From: Fibrobacter sp.
GTDB taxonomy: Bacteria > Fibrobacterota > Fibrobacteria > Fibrobacterales > Fibrobacteraceae
DNA: 64,000 bases
Direction of reading: 5' to 3'
Assembly: GCA_024398835.1 (NCBI GenBank)
Contig: JAKSIK010000003.1
Span: forward strand, 1-64,000
The position numbers were made by a program, and so were the translations under genes. The notes below the pieces were generated by a model. The model worked only from the letters and a program-made list of their open reading frames with translations. It had not been told where the DNA came from and searched no databases. Shown piece by piece: positions 8,087 to 16,292 of the stretch. The first letter of the stretch is position 1, and every line of letters starts with the position of its first letter.

Positions 8087-8866
8087 ATGAAGAAGTTATT
8101 GGCATGTCTCGCAATGGTGGCCCTTTTGGTCGGTTGTAACGAAAAGCAGGAACAAAAGGCTCAGGGCGATGCATCTTTGGATAAGGTGAAGAGCGCTGGA
8201 GTCTTTGTACTGGGTTTGGACGACTCTTTCCCGCCCATGGGCTTCCGTGACAAGGACAACAACATTGTGGGTTTCGATATTGATTTGGCCACTGAAGTTT
8301 GTGCCCGTCTGGGTGTGACCCTCAAGACTCAGCCCATCTCCTGGGATGCCAAGGAACAGGAACTCAACACCGGTAAGATTGACTGCATCTGGAACGGCCT
8401 TTCTGTGGACCCGGAACGTGCTGCTGCCATGAATTTGAGCTCGCCCTACCTCAAGAACCGCATGATTTTCACGGTGAAGGACAAGGCTCTCGCTAGTCTC
8501 GCTTCTCTTGCAGGCAAGAAGATTGCCGTGCAGAATGGCTCTACCGCCCAGAAACTTCTGGATGCATCCGCCGCAGGCCAGGCCGCAAAGGAAATCGTTC
8601 CCTTTGACGATAACCAGACCGCTCTCATGGACCTTGAAAAGGGTGGCGTGGACGCCGTGTTCCTGGATGAAATCGTGGCCAAGTACTGGATTGTTCAGAA
8701 TGCCAAGGATTACGTTGTGCTTGAAGAAGGCCTGAGCGACGAAGAATACGCTATTGGCTTCCGCAAGGGCGACCAGAAACTCCATGATGCCGTGGATAGC
8801 GCTCTTGCCGCCATGAAGGCTGATGGCAAGTTTGATGAAATCCATGCCAAGTGGTTTGGAAAATAA
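8087..8866 (+). CDS. Amino-acid ABC transporter substrate-binding lipoprotein
   Basis: A 259-residue SBP_bac_3 (family 3) binding protein. It has a lipoprotein signal with lipobox LLVGC (Cys17), so it should be membrane-anchored in the periplasm. The domain has the usual order: lobe 1 (GLDDSFPPMGFRD, VGFDIDLATEV), hinge, lobe 2 (LAGKKIAVQNGSTAQ), C-terminal helix. AAGGA lies six bases before the ATG. The next gene follows immediately and the ATPase after 144 bases. The likely ligand is a polar amino acid; the exact substrate cannot be read. Confidence 0.93.
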   Translation: MKKLLACLAMVALLVGCNEKQEQKAQGDASLDKVKSAGVFVLGLDDSFPPMGFRDKDNNIVGFDIDLATEVCARLGVTLKTQPISWDAKEQELNTGKIDCIWNGLSVDPERAAAMNLSSPYLKNRMIFTVKDKALASLASLAGKKIAVQNGSTAQKLLDASAAGQAAKEIVPFDDNQTALMDLEKGGVDAVFLDEIVAKYWIVQNAKDYVVLEEGLSDEEYAIGFRKGDQKLHDAVDSALAAMKADGKFDEIHAKWFGK

Positions 8867-9526
8867 ATGAGTGATTTGTCCAATTTGATCCCGATTCTGT
8901 GGGGTGGGTTCCAGACGACGCTCGCCATCTTTGGCCTGACGCTCCTCTTCTCCATCCCATTGGGGTTGATTATTGCCGTCTTGAAGATGAGCAAGTATCG
9001 CATTGTGCGCTACCCGGTGTCCTTCTACATCTCTGTGATGCGCGGAACACCGCTTCTCCTCCAAATCGTGGCCATCTATTTTGGATCTTATTACTTGAAT
9101 GAAAGTCTTGGAACTGATATAATAGTGGATCGATTCCCGGCTGTGATTATCGCATTCTCCATCAACTATGCCGCCTATTTCGCCGAGATTTTCCGCGGTG
9201 GAATCCAGTCCATAGGGAAGGGCCAGTACGAAGCCGCCACCATGCTGGGGCTCACCAAGACCCAGACCTTCTTCCGCATTATTTTACCGCAGGTGGTAAA
9301 GCGCGTGGTGCCCGCTAGCGCAAACGAAGTTATCACCCTCGTGAAGGATACGTCCCTTGCGCAGGTTATTGCAGTGACGGAACTCTTTGCCCTTGCGAAA
9401 AAGCAGCAGGCGGTTTACGCCAGCATCTATCCCTTGTTTGTGGCGGGAATATTCTACTATGTGGCAAACCTTGTTCTCAGCTGTCTGTTCAGTTATATCG
9501 AGCGGAAGCTGGACTATTATAAGTGA
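8867..9526 (+). CDS. Amino-acid ABC transporter permease (HisM/GlnP type)
   Basis: A 219-residue inner-membrane permease with about five membrane helices. The EAA loop, GQYEAATMLGLTKTQTFFRIILPQ, contacts the ATPase. MRGTPLLLQI is a typical polar-amino-acid permease motif. The ATG follows the stop of the binding protein without a gap. It probably functions as a homodimer with the ATPase at 9671-10489. Confidence 0.94.
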   Translation: MSDLSNLIPILWGGFQTTLAIFGLTLLFSIPLGLIIAVLKMSKYRIVRYPVSFYISVMRGTPLLLQIVAIYFGSYYLNESLGTDIIVDRFPAVIIAFSINYAAYFAEIFRGGIQSIGKGQYEAATMLGLTKTQTFFRIILPQVVKRVVPASANEVITLVKDTSLAQVIAVTELFALAKKQQAVYASIYPLFVAGIFYYVANLVLSCLFSYIERKLDYYK

Positions 9527-9583
9527 GGGCGGCGGGAATGTTAATTATGAAGTATGAGATTTATCTGATACGTTTCTGCGAAA

Positions 9584-9616
9584 CGTCATTGCGAGGGGCT
9601 CAGCCCCGTGGCAATC
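9584..9616. repeat. REP-like palindrome (CATTGCGAG...GGCAATC)
   Basis: A compact palindrome: ATTGC (9588-9592) pairs with GCAAT (9611-9615), and GGGGCT (9595-9600) with AGCCCC (9602-9607). A second element with the same ATTGCGAG/GGCAATC ends but a different middle lies at 25811-25837. It sits between permease and ATPase genes of one operon, where such elements can stabilise or attenuate mRNA. Confidence 0.6.
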
Positions 9617-9670
9617 TAAGAAGCAGAAATTACGAAGGATGAAGTTATTTATAATTGGTGTCGATAGTTG

Positions 9671-10489
9671 ATGAGTGTGGATAAAAATATGGTAGATACT
9701 AATAAGGATTCTCTTCCGATTCTCAAGGTTTCCCATCTGAAGAAATCCTTTGGCGATAACCATGTGCTGAAGGACATCTCCTTCGATTTGAACGAGGGCG
9801 AGGTTCTCTCCATCATCGGGCCCTCGGGCAGTGGAAAGTCTACGCTCCTCCGGTGCATCACTCAGCTAGAAACGCTTGATGCAGGTGAAGTCAATGTGGA
9901 TGGCAAAGATCTGGTGATTCCAGGGAGCGACATGAACGGCACTCGCCCTGTGAAGTACGCCCCTGCAAAAGTGCTGCGTAGCATCCGTCTTTCCACAGGA
10001 CTTGTATTCCAAAACTTCAATCTCTTCCCGCATTTGACCGTGCTTCAGAACATCACCCTTGCTCCGGTCCGTGTGCTGGGGGATTCTCGGGAAGAGGCTC
10101 GCGCCATGGGGCGATTCCTCTTGAAGCGCATGGGCCTGGAAGGGAAGGAGAAGGCTTATCCTTGCGAACTCAGCGGTGGCCAGCAGCAGCGTGTTTCTAT
10201 TGCTCGTGCGCTTGCCATGAATCCTCGCATTTTGTTCTTTGACGAACCCACCAGCGCTCTGGACCCAGAACTGACGGGAGAAATCCTGAAAGTCATCAAG
10301 GATTTGGCTGCCGACAAGATGACCATGGTCATCGTGACCCACGAGATGGCTTTTGCCCGTGACGTTGCGGACAAAGTAATATTTATGGACAAGGGCGTGA
10401 TTGTGGAACAGGGAACTCCGGATTTCGTATTTAACCAGTCTGGGAACGAGCGCCTGTCATCCTTCTTGAGCCGCTTTGCCCAGCATTAA
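9671..10489 (+). CDS. Amino-acid ABC transporter ATP-binding protein
   Basis: A 272-residue ATPase of the polar-amino-acid uptake family (GlnQ/HisP-like). Walker A is GPSGSGKST, the Q-loop is VFQNFNLFPH, the signature is LSGGQQQR, Walker B is ILFFDEP, and the switch histidine is in VTHEM. An insertion of about 20 residues between Walker A and the Q-loop (GSDMNGTRPVKYAPAKVL) makes it longer than usual. The start is taken at the ATG at 9671; ATG 9689 is an alternative. It completes the importer begun at 8087. Confidence 0.94.
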   Translation: MSVDKNMVDTNKDSLPILKVSHLKKSFGDNHVLKDISFDLNEGEVLSIIGPSGSGKSTLLRCITQLETLDAGEVNVDGKDLVIPGSDMNGTRPVKYAPAKVLRSIRLSTGLVFQNFNLFPHLTVLQNITLAPVRVLGDSREEARAMGRFLLKRMGLEGKEKAYPCELSGGQQQRVSIARALAMNPRILFFDEPTSALDPELTGEILKVIKDLAADKMTMVIVTHEMAFARDVADKVIFMDKGVIVEQGTPDFVFNQSGNERLSSFLSRFAQH

Positions 10490-10528
10490 AATCATTTACG
10501 TTGCCAATTTCGCGACAGTCTCTAATCT

Positions 10529-10936
10529 ATGTTTGAAAAGATTTTTGAAAAGTACCCATTCTTCCGCGTCATTCCCGGTGTTTTGATGATGGCCATTCTT
10601 TTTCGCTTGTCCGCATCGCCTACAACTGGTGCAGGCTGGCTTGTGCCGCCCTTTGATAAAATCGCCCACGGAACGGCGTATGCAGTTTTGGCGTTTTGCC
10701 TTTCGTTGTGGTGGAATCAAGCCAAATGGCTAAAAAAGAAGTGGCTGTGGTTTGTGGTGACGCTTGCGATTGCATCGCTCTATGGAGTAAGCGATGAATT
10801 TCACCAGAGCTTTGTGCCTGGTCGTTGCATGGATGTTTTTGATTGGGTGGCCGATACCATTGGCGCCTTGGTTGGCGTGTCGGCGTATTGTATCGCCTTA
10901 GTTAAAATCGCCAAGAAAGATAATCTCTCGCTGTAG
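10529..10936 (+). CDS. VanZ-like membrane protein
   Basis: A 135-residue protein with four predicted membrane helices and the VanZ-family pattern: DKIAHGTAYAVLAF, then YGVSDEFHQSFVPGRCMDVFDWVADTIGA. The family is named after a glycopeptide-resistance accessory gene, but most members have unknown roles. The 3' end overlaps the convergent murB gene by 39 bases. Confidence 0.88.
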   Translation: MFEKIFEKYPFFRVIPGVLMMAILFRLSASPTTGAGWLVPPFDKIAHGTAYAVLAFCLSLWWNQAKWLKKKWLWFVVTLAIASLYGVSDEFHQSFVPGRCMDVFDWVADTIGALVGVSAYCIALVKIAKKDNLSL

Positions 10937-11848
10937 AGAAATCCCAAATTTTTCCTGCACTTTTTGTGCCATGAGTTGGCAGAGGTCGGCAATGTCTTTG
11001 GCGGTGACGTTCCCGGTATTGATTATGAAATTGGCATGTATGGTGCTTACCTCGGCACCGCCAATCCGGAAGCCCTTCAGACCCGCTTGTTCGATGTAGT
11101 AGCCTGGCGCGACTTGCGTTGGCGTTTCTGCGGCGCCTGCGGCTAACCGCTTGAAAGTGGAGCCTGCATTGGGAAAATTGAGGGGTTGAGAGCTGCGACG
11201 CTTTTCCATGGCGGCTTCCATCTCCTGCGTCATGGCGGTTGTATCGCCTGGCGTGAGTTGCAGTGTTGCTTCCAGAATGATTTCGCGGCGGTCACTGTTG
11301 TAGTCATTGTCGATGCTACTGCCGCGGTCTTCGTTCCTCGCCAAATCCTGAAAGATGCTGTGGCGGTAACTGAAGCCACAATCTGCACCACTGCGGGTGA
11401 CGATTTCACCAGCAGCGTTCAGACTTTTCACTTCAACGACGGCGTTCCCGATTTCTTGGCCGTAGGCGCCAGCGTTCATATAGATGGCGCCGCCGAGGCT
11501 TCCGGGAATTCCCGCCAGCTTATGAATGCCGGCAAATCCTTCCTGAATGGTATAGCGGGCGAGGCGGGCGAGGGGCGTTGCCGCTCCCACCTGGAAATGT
11601 CCATCACCAATGTTTCGGATTTCAGAGAATTCGGGCCCCAGCTGGATGATGACTCCTGCGAAACCTTTGTCGGAGACCAGAAGATTTGTGCCTTTGCCTA
11701 AGAGAAAAATGGGGAAATTTTGTGTTTTTGCGAAATTCTCGGCTTCCGCAAGTTCCGCTATGGAATGAATCTTGATGAAATAACGGGCACATCCCCCAGT
11801 TTTCAAGGACGTATGCGCTGCCATCGACTCATTTTCCAAAATTTCCAT
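10898..11848 (-). CDS. murB: UDP-N-acetylmuramate dehydrogenase
   Basis: A 316-residue FAD enzyme that reduces UDP-GlcNAc-enolpyruvate to UDP-MurNAc in cytoplasmic peptidoglycan precursor synthesis. Visible motifs: GKGTNLLVSD and GIPGSLGGAIYMNAGAYG (FAD binding), YRHSIFQ, NAGSTFKR with the proton-donating serine, STIHANFIIN, and a late glutamate in LQREIIFLG. There is no Shine-Dalgarno; a TATATTTT box ends four bases before the ATG. Convergent with the vanZ-like gene. Confidence 0.95.
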   Translation of the reverse strand: MEILENESMAAHTSLKTGGCARYFIKIHSIAELAEAENFAKTQNFPIFLLGKGTNLLVSDKGFAGVIIQLGPEFSEIRNIGDGHFQVGAATPLARLARYTIQEGFAGIHKLAGIPGSLGGAIYMNAGAYGQEIGNAVVEVKSLNAAGEIVTRSGADCGFSYRHSIFQDLARNEDRGSSIDNDYNSDRREIILEATLQLTPGDTTAMTQEMEAAMEKRRSSQPLNFPNAGSTFKRLAAGAAETPTQVAPGYYIEQAGLKGFRIGGAEVSTIHANFIINTGNVTAKDIADLCQLMAQKVQEKFGISLQREIIFLGDFN

Positions 11849-11852
11849 GTGT

Positions 11853-11860
11853 AAAATATA
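11853..11860 (-). promoter_or_regulatory. Candidate -7 box of murB
   Basis: Minus-strand TATATTTT, one mismatch to the Bacteroidetes TAnnTTTG consensus, ends four bases before the murB ATG. If used, transcription starts at or near the A of ATG. Confidence 0.4.
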
Positions 11861-11910
11861 AGATTTAATATGTATGTTAATACAGTTTTATTATGATAAT
11901 ACAGAATTAT

Positions 11911-12012
11911 CCTGAGTAGCGTCGGCCACAACCGTTCTAGGCGAATGCCGCATCCATGCTTGCATGGATATGGCTGAGCCGTAAGGTTGGCACTTGTGCC
12001 AGGTGGAGGAGG
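11911..12012 (+). other. GC-rich hairpin cluster upstream of the primase gene
   Basis: Within about 100 bases, in otherwise AT-rich sequence, four hairpins occur in tandem: GGC/GCC (11940-11949), ATCCATGC/GCATGGAT (11952-11969), GGC/GCC (11972-11980) and TGGCAC/GTGCCA (11988-12001). AACC near 11930 could also pair with GGTT near 11985, competing with the last hairpin. It may be a structured leader of the gene at 12039, an independent small RNA or a small palindromic element. I do not recognise a known riboswitch. Confidence 0.4.
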
Positions 12013-12038
12013 CAAAATAATCTATAATTATCATTGTA

Positions 12039-13163
12039 ATGACTTCGGACGAACTCAAAGAATTCAAATCCTCCCTTTCCATCACCACGGTGGCAAAGGC
12101 TTTGGGAATTTCTGTGGATCATGGTCGCTGCCGCTGCTTGTTTCCGGAGCGGCATTCTCACGGGGATAGAACTCCCTCAGTATCTATTTCTGAGGAAAGA
12201 GGAACCTTCCGCTGCTGGGTTTGTGAAGATGTTCGCGGCGATGCCATCAATCTGGTGCAGTTGAGTCGGGGTTGCTCTTTCTTGGAGGCTCTGGAGTGGT
12301 TGAAAGAAACATTCCCGTTCCTCGCGAAGTTTCAAACGTCTGCGAAAAGTTCAGGGCCGAACGTCGGAGCTGCAAAGAAAACGCCCGCAATAAAGCAGGC
12401 CCAAAGTACTCGCATTACGCCGCCGGCAGAAGAAATCCCTTCAGAGCCACTGCAACAACTTGTTTCAGAAGACGAGCGGAAGAAAATCATCCTCGCTTTC
12501 CTGAAAATGCTTTCTCCGGTGGAGAATACGCCTGCGGCAGCGTGGCTCGTTAAGCGCCGCATTTTCAAACCTGTCTGGGACAAGATGCTCCTCAGAACCA
12601 TTGTGGATTACAAAGCCATCAATGAAAAACTGAAGGCCGCTTACAGCATCGACGTTCTGAAATACGTGGGGCTTTTCAATGATAAAGGGAACCTGCGGTA
12701 TTACAAGCATCCGCTGATTTTCCCCTATCTGGACAAGGCGAACCGCTCCTTCTATTTTCAGGCCCGCGCCATCGATAAAACCGTAGTTCCGAAGGAACTG
12801 AACCTTCGGGGAACGGTGCCGTACCCTTACAACATGAGCGCCTTGGATGGAAAAGTGGGCTGGGTTTATCTTTGCGAAGGGGCGGTGGACACCCTCACCT
12901 TCATTGGTCGCAGCATGAATGCTGTGGGGATTCCTGGGGTGCGCTCCTTCAAAACGGAATGGCTGACTTTATTCAAGAATAAGAATGTCGTTCTTTGTCT
13001 AGATAACGATGATGCGGGCCGTAGTGGCATGGACTACCTGCAACAAATATTCACTAATGCGGGAATTCGAGTCATTCGTTTATGTGAAGGAACAGAAAAC
13101 CTTCCTTTGGCGATGAAGGAAGGTGAAGATATCAATGACTGGTTTGGCGGCAAGCGAACCTAA
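12039..13163 (+). CDS. DnaG-like primase fragment protein (CHC2 zinc finger + TOPRIM)
   Basis: A protein of 374 residues. The N-terminus (about 8-75) is a CHC2-type zinc-binding domain (CLFPERH ... FRCWVC) followed by the GDAINLVQ motif. A linker rich in Ser, Pro and Lys follows. The C-terminal half carries a TOPRIM domain with the acidic residues in YLCEGAVDTLTF and VVLCLDNDDAGR. It is much shorter than cellular DnaG (about 600 aa) and lacks an obvious helicase-binding domain, so it is probably not the replicative primase. Such proteins are common in phages and mobile elements, but no such neighbours are visible. No clear Shine-Dalgarno lies near the ATG; AGGAGG at 12007-12012 is too far away. 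Confidence 0.8.
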   Translation: MTSDELKEFKSSLSITTVAKALGISVDHGRCRCLFPERHSHGDRTPSVSISEERGTFRCWVCEDVRGDAINLVQLSRGCSFLEALEWLKETFPFLAKFQTSAKSSGPNVGAAKKTPAIKQAQSTRITPPAEEIPSEPLQQLVSEDERKKIILAFLKMLSPVENTPAAAWLVKRRIFKPVWDKMLLRTIVDYKAINEKLKAAYSIDVLKYVGLFNDKGNLRYYKHPLIFPYLDKANRSFYFQARAIDKTVVPKELNLRGTVPYPYNMSALDGKVGWVYLCEGAVDTLTFIGRSMNAVGIPGVRSFKTEWLTLFKNKNVVLCLDNDDAGRSGMDYLQQIFTNAGIRVIRLCEGTENLPLAMKEGEDINDWFGGKRT

Positions 13164-13175
13164 TTGCTGCAAGCG

Positions 13176-13913
13176 CTAAACAATTTTACTTTGTTCTAAA
13201 TAACGAGTGAGCCGTTGCAGGGCGCTTTTTTCTAGCAATCGCGTCTTTTCTCGGGTGAGACCGCATTCTCTGGCCACTTCTTCCAGGGAGTTTGGAATCA
13301 GCTTGTTGCTCATGTAGCGCTTCTGCAGAATCTTCCGGCGGGTGTCGTCCAGGTTGGTGATGCAGGCGTTCAGATAATCTCGAGTTTTCTGGCAAATCAG
13401 TATTTCTTCTGGTGTGGGTTCTCCATCGGAAACGCGGTCTTCATAGCATTCGTAGGTAAATACTGTGGGGCTTTGCTTGTCCTTCCGGCGTTGTCTCACA
13501 AGGCTATCGGGCACGCGGATGAGACCGCATTCGCTTTCCACCAGATGGCTGAGCGTTTTCCGGATCCAGATGTAGGCGTAGGCTTCAAAGGGGACGCCGT
13601 ATGTCGGGTCGTAAGTCTCGATGGACTTTAGCAGTGCCTGGTGGGCTTCCTGGAAAAAATCTTCCAGGTCCATATTTTCGTGGTGGTATTTGCGAGCGAT
13701 GCGGAGTGCGAATTCGGCATGCTCGCCAGCGATGGCGTTTCGGAGGGTGTCCCGGTCCTGCTTCAGGGAAGTGAGAATGCGGGTCACGTGGGCTCTGGTT
13801 TCAGAGTCCAAATCCAGGGTTTGGATATAGGATTCCAGTTCCAAGATTTCCGTCTTGTACCAGATATAGCGTTGAAAGCATTTTTCCACCATCATACGCG
13901 AATAATATTGCAT
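13176..13913 (-). CDS. Sigma-70 family RNA polymerase sigma factor
   Basis: A 245-residue sigma factor. An N-terminal helical segment precedes region 2 (FALRIARKYHHENMDLEDFFQEAHQALLKSIETYD, then AYAYIWIRKTL), a region 3-like segment (LIRVPDSLVRQRR) and a C-terminal region 4 helix-turn-helix (SLEEVARECGLTREKTRLLEKSAL). It lacks region 1.1 and resembles group 3 factors more than ECF factors. No anti-sigma gene is adjacent, and its regulon cannot be inferred. It converges with the primase-like gene, 12 bases away. Confidence 0.88.
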   Translation of the reverse strand: MQYYSRMMVEKCFQRYIWYKTEILELESYIQTLDLDSETRAHVTRILTSLKQDRDTLRNAIAGEHAEFALRIARKYHHENMDLEDFFQEAHQALLKSIETYDPTYGVPFEAYAYIWIRKTLSHLVESECGLIRVPDSLVRQRRKDKQSPTVFTYECYEDRVSDGEPTPEEILICQKTRDYLNACITNLDDTRRKILQKRYMSNKLIPNSLEEVARECGLTREKTRLLEKSALQRLTRYLEQSKIV

Positions 13914-13973
13914 TTTTTGAGGTTAATGGAAAGGATTTGTTTGTAAAATTTTTCCCAACACGATTTTACATTA

Positions 13974-13981
13974 TATATTTA
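13974..13981 (+). promoter_or_regulatory. Candidate -7 box of the transglycosylase gene
   Basis: TATATTTA, one mismatch to TAnnTTTG, ends seven bases before the ATG at 13989, with no Shine-Dalgarno between. This suggests a leaderless or nearly leaderless mRNA. Confidence 0.4.
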
Positions 13982-13988
13982 CCCTACC

Positions 13989-14906
13989 ATGAAAGCGAAA
14001 TGGCAAAAATTGGTGGCCTTCTGCAAGCGGATTCACAACAGCTTGGGGGCGAAGATTTTCCGGTGCATCTACCGGTTCATCAATTTTTTGCTCCGGGTGG
14101 TGCTGCTGTGCCTCATCCTCTATTCCGCCGCTTTCACCATCGTGGCGTCCATCGCCCTCTACAAGGCTTTCGTTTACGGCTATAACATCTACGATGGGGT
14201 GGAGAATCTGAAGGATACCCAGCCCGAGATGAGCAATTACATGCTGGCTCTCCGGGATTCCAATCCGGATGTGGAAATCAAGCATACCTTCGTCCCTTTG
14301 GATTCCATCAGCCCTTACCTGCAGAAGGCTGTTATTGCCAGCGAGGATGCGGGCTTCTATTTCCACCCTGGGTTTGACGTGAATGCCATTGCGGAGGCCC
14401 TGAATGCCAACCGCAACTCGGGCCGCACCAAGTTCGGCGGCTCTACCATCACTCAGCAACTGGCCAAGAATCTCTTCCTTAGCGGGGAGCGCTCTTGGGA
14501 GCGGAAGTTCAAGGAGCTGGCCTACGCTCTTCTGATGGAGCACGAATTGGGGAAGGATCGCATTCTGGAACTCTACCTCAATTACGCCCAGTGGGGGAAG
14601 GATATCTTCGGCTGTCAGGAGGCCTGCAAGGCTTACTACAAGAAGAGCTGCTCCAAGCTCAGTGTGGATCAGGCCATCAATCTCGCAGCAATGCTCGCGA
14701 GCCCGGGCAAGCATCACCCCAACATGCGCGAAAGTCGCTTCATGCAGCAGCGTCGGGCAGTGATTTACCAGAACATGTTCCCCAAGAAGGATAGCCTCCT
14801 GGTGGATTCCCTCCGACAACTGATGGCCCCGCCTGATTCGACTGCGGCGGCAACGGCTCCAGCGCCCGCGATGTCGGCTGCACCCGCAACACCTGCGGCT
14901 CCCTAG
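13989..14906 (+). CDS. mtgA: Monofunctional peptidoglycan glycosyltransferase
   Basis: A 305-residue GT51 enzyme that polymerises lipid II glycan chains in the periplasm. A membrane anchor spans about residues 30-58. GT51 motifs follow: IASEDAGFYFHPGFD with the catalytic glutamate, KFGGSTITQQLAKNLFLS, RKFKELAYALLMEHELGKDRILELYLN and a later AAMLASPGKHHPN. No transpeptidase domain follows; instead the protein ends in an Ala/Pro-rich tail, which is unusual for MtgA. The gene symbol is assigned by architecture. Confidence 0.92.
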   Translation: MKAKWQKLVAFCKRIHNSLGAKIFRCIYRFINFLLRVVLLCLILYSAAFTIVASIALYKAFVYGYNIYDGVENLKDTQPEMSNYMLALRDSNPDVEIKHTFVPLDSISPYLQKAVIASEDAGFYFHPGFDVNAIAEALNANRNSGRTKFGGSTITQQLAKNLFLSGERSWERKFKELAYALLMEHELGKDRILELYLNYAQWGKDIFGCQEACKAYYKKSCSKLSVDQAINLAAMLASPGKHHPNMRESRFMQQRRAVIYQNMFPKKDSLLVDSLRQLMAPPDSTAAATAPAPAMSAAPATPAAP

Positions 14907-14915
14907 CTTTGTGGA

Positions 14916-16220
14916 TTACATTTCCAGAGAGTGCTCGTTCAGTAGAAATTCCTCTATGCCCATGTAAAGAATTCCTTTTTCGTCGTGCCAGGGAATGATA
15001 TTGTCTTTGACGATGACGATTTTCTTAAAGGATTCCTTGATGCTGTTCAGCGAGCTTGTCTCTTGAATTCGTTTTTCTTCGTTAGCAACATTTAGCGCTG
15101 ATTGGATATAGAACCTGTTCCCGCTTTTGTTTGCCACAAAATCGACCTCAAACGTGCATCGGACTTGTTTGCCGTCAATTTTTCTCATGTGGTTTACAAC
15201 ACCAATATCCACATCAAAGCCTCTGTAGAGAAGTTCGTTGAAAATGACATTCTCCATAATATGGCTTTCTTCATTTTGCCTAAAGTTTAGCCTGGCATTG
15301 CGTAACCCGACATCGGTGAAGTAGTATTTGTAAAGCGAACCGATGTATTTTCTCCCCTTGACGTCGTAGCGCTTGGCGGTTTCCAGCAAAAAGGCGTCGA
15401 CAAAATGCCCGATGTAGGAATCGATGGTTGTTGAATTTATTTGTAATTTTCGTTCGCTTGCAAAGGTGTTCGCAATTTTGTTTGGATTGGTGAGGGAGCC
15501 AACACTGGATGACACCGTATTCAGCAAATCGTCCAACACCGATTTTTCTGCACGGATGTGGTTTCTGTCAAGAACATCACTTATGTAGGTATGTTCAACG
15601 AGATGCTTCAAGTATTGGCTTTTGGCGTCGTGGCCTTGGAGCGACAGCACGTAAGGCATTCCTCCATAGGTGATGTAGTCTCGCCAGGCATTGCGCTTGT
15701 CTTCATAGACATCGCAAAATTCGCTATACGAAAACGGCCTGACGTGGATTTCGTCGCCACGCCCTCGGAATTCGGTAAGCACCTCGGACGAAAGCATCTT
15801 GGAATTGCTCCCTGTGACATATACATCCACATTCCTGATTTTCTGGATGCCCAGCAGAACGTCAATGAAGGTGACTTTTTCTTTTGAATCGGGAAGGAAA
15901 GGGTTCTTTACGGGTTCGACTTTTTGAATTTCATCCAGAAAGACATAATACTGGCTATGTGATTCGTGAATTTTTTCGCGAATATACTTTCCCAACTCTA
16001 GAGGGTTTCTTAACTTCAGGTTTAAATCGTCGTCCAGTGCAAGCGCAATAATATGGTCTGGGCTTACTCCAGATTCCAACAGGTGGTGGCGGAATAGTTC
16101 AAAAAGCAGGTAGGATTTGCCTACCCGACGCAATCCAGTAATGACTTTTATTAAGCCGTTGCCTTTTTTTCCTATAAGGGCTTTTAAATATTTAGGACGA
16201 TTCACTGTATAAATATACAT
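14916..16220 (-). CDS. AAA_14 / DUF4143 family ATPase
   Basis: A 434-residue protein. The N-terminal ATPase has Walker A GLRRVGKS, Walker B YYVFLDEIQ and sensor VTGSNSKML. A C-terminal DUF4143 segment follows, with a possible nuclease-like FEVDFVANK motif near residue 370. The family is very common in Bacteroidetes and Fibrobacter as isolated genes; its role is unknown, and defence or mobile-element functions have been proposed. Ends ten bases from the convergent mtgA. The start at 16220 (MYIYTVNRPKYL) is standard for the family. Confidence 0.88.
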   Translation of the reverse strand: MYIYTVNRPKYLKALIGKKGNGLIKVITGLRRVGKSYLLFELFRHHLLESGVSPDHIIALALDDDLNLKLRNPLELGKYIREKIHESHSQYYVFLDEIQKVEPVKNPFLPDSKEKVTFIDVLLGIQKIRNVDVYVTGSNSKMLSSEVLTEFRGRGDEIHVRPFSYSEFCDVYEDKRNAWRDYITYGGMPYVLSLQGHDAKSQYLKHLVEHTYISDVLDRNHIRAEKSVLDDLLNTVSSSVGSLTNPNKIANTFASERKLQINSTTIDSYIGHFVDAFLLETAKRYDVKGRKYIGSLYKYYFTDVGLRNARLNFRQNEESHIMENVIFNELLYRGFDVDIGVVNHMRKIDGKQVRCTFEVDFVANKSGNRFYIQSALNVANEEKRIQETSSLNSIKESFKKIVIVKDNIIPWHDEKGILYMGIEEFLLNEHSLEM

Positions 16221-16256
16221 ATTTTCTTTACATAATGCGTAAATAGCATAAAAGAA

Positions 16257-16292
16257 GGATAAAATCTTGTATATTTATGCAAGATTTTATCC
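16257..16292 (-). terminator. Perfect 13-base inverted repeat overlapping the gspE-like stop codon
   Basis: GGATAAAATCTTG (16257-16269) and CAAGATTTTATCC (16280-16292) pair perfectly around a 10-base loop. On the minus strand the hairpin begins at the last sense codon and stop of the GspE-like gene and is followed by a T-rich stretch, so it probably terminates that gene before the AAA gene. A regulatory role for the AAA gene promoter is also possible. Confidence 0.55.

Noticed and set aside
12039..13163. Prophage marker
   Set aside because: The primase-like gene has no phage neighbours such as helicase, integrase or structural genes within 20 kb on either side.
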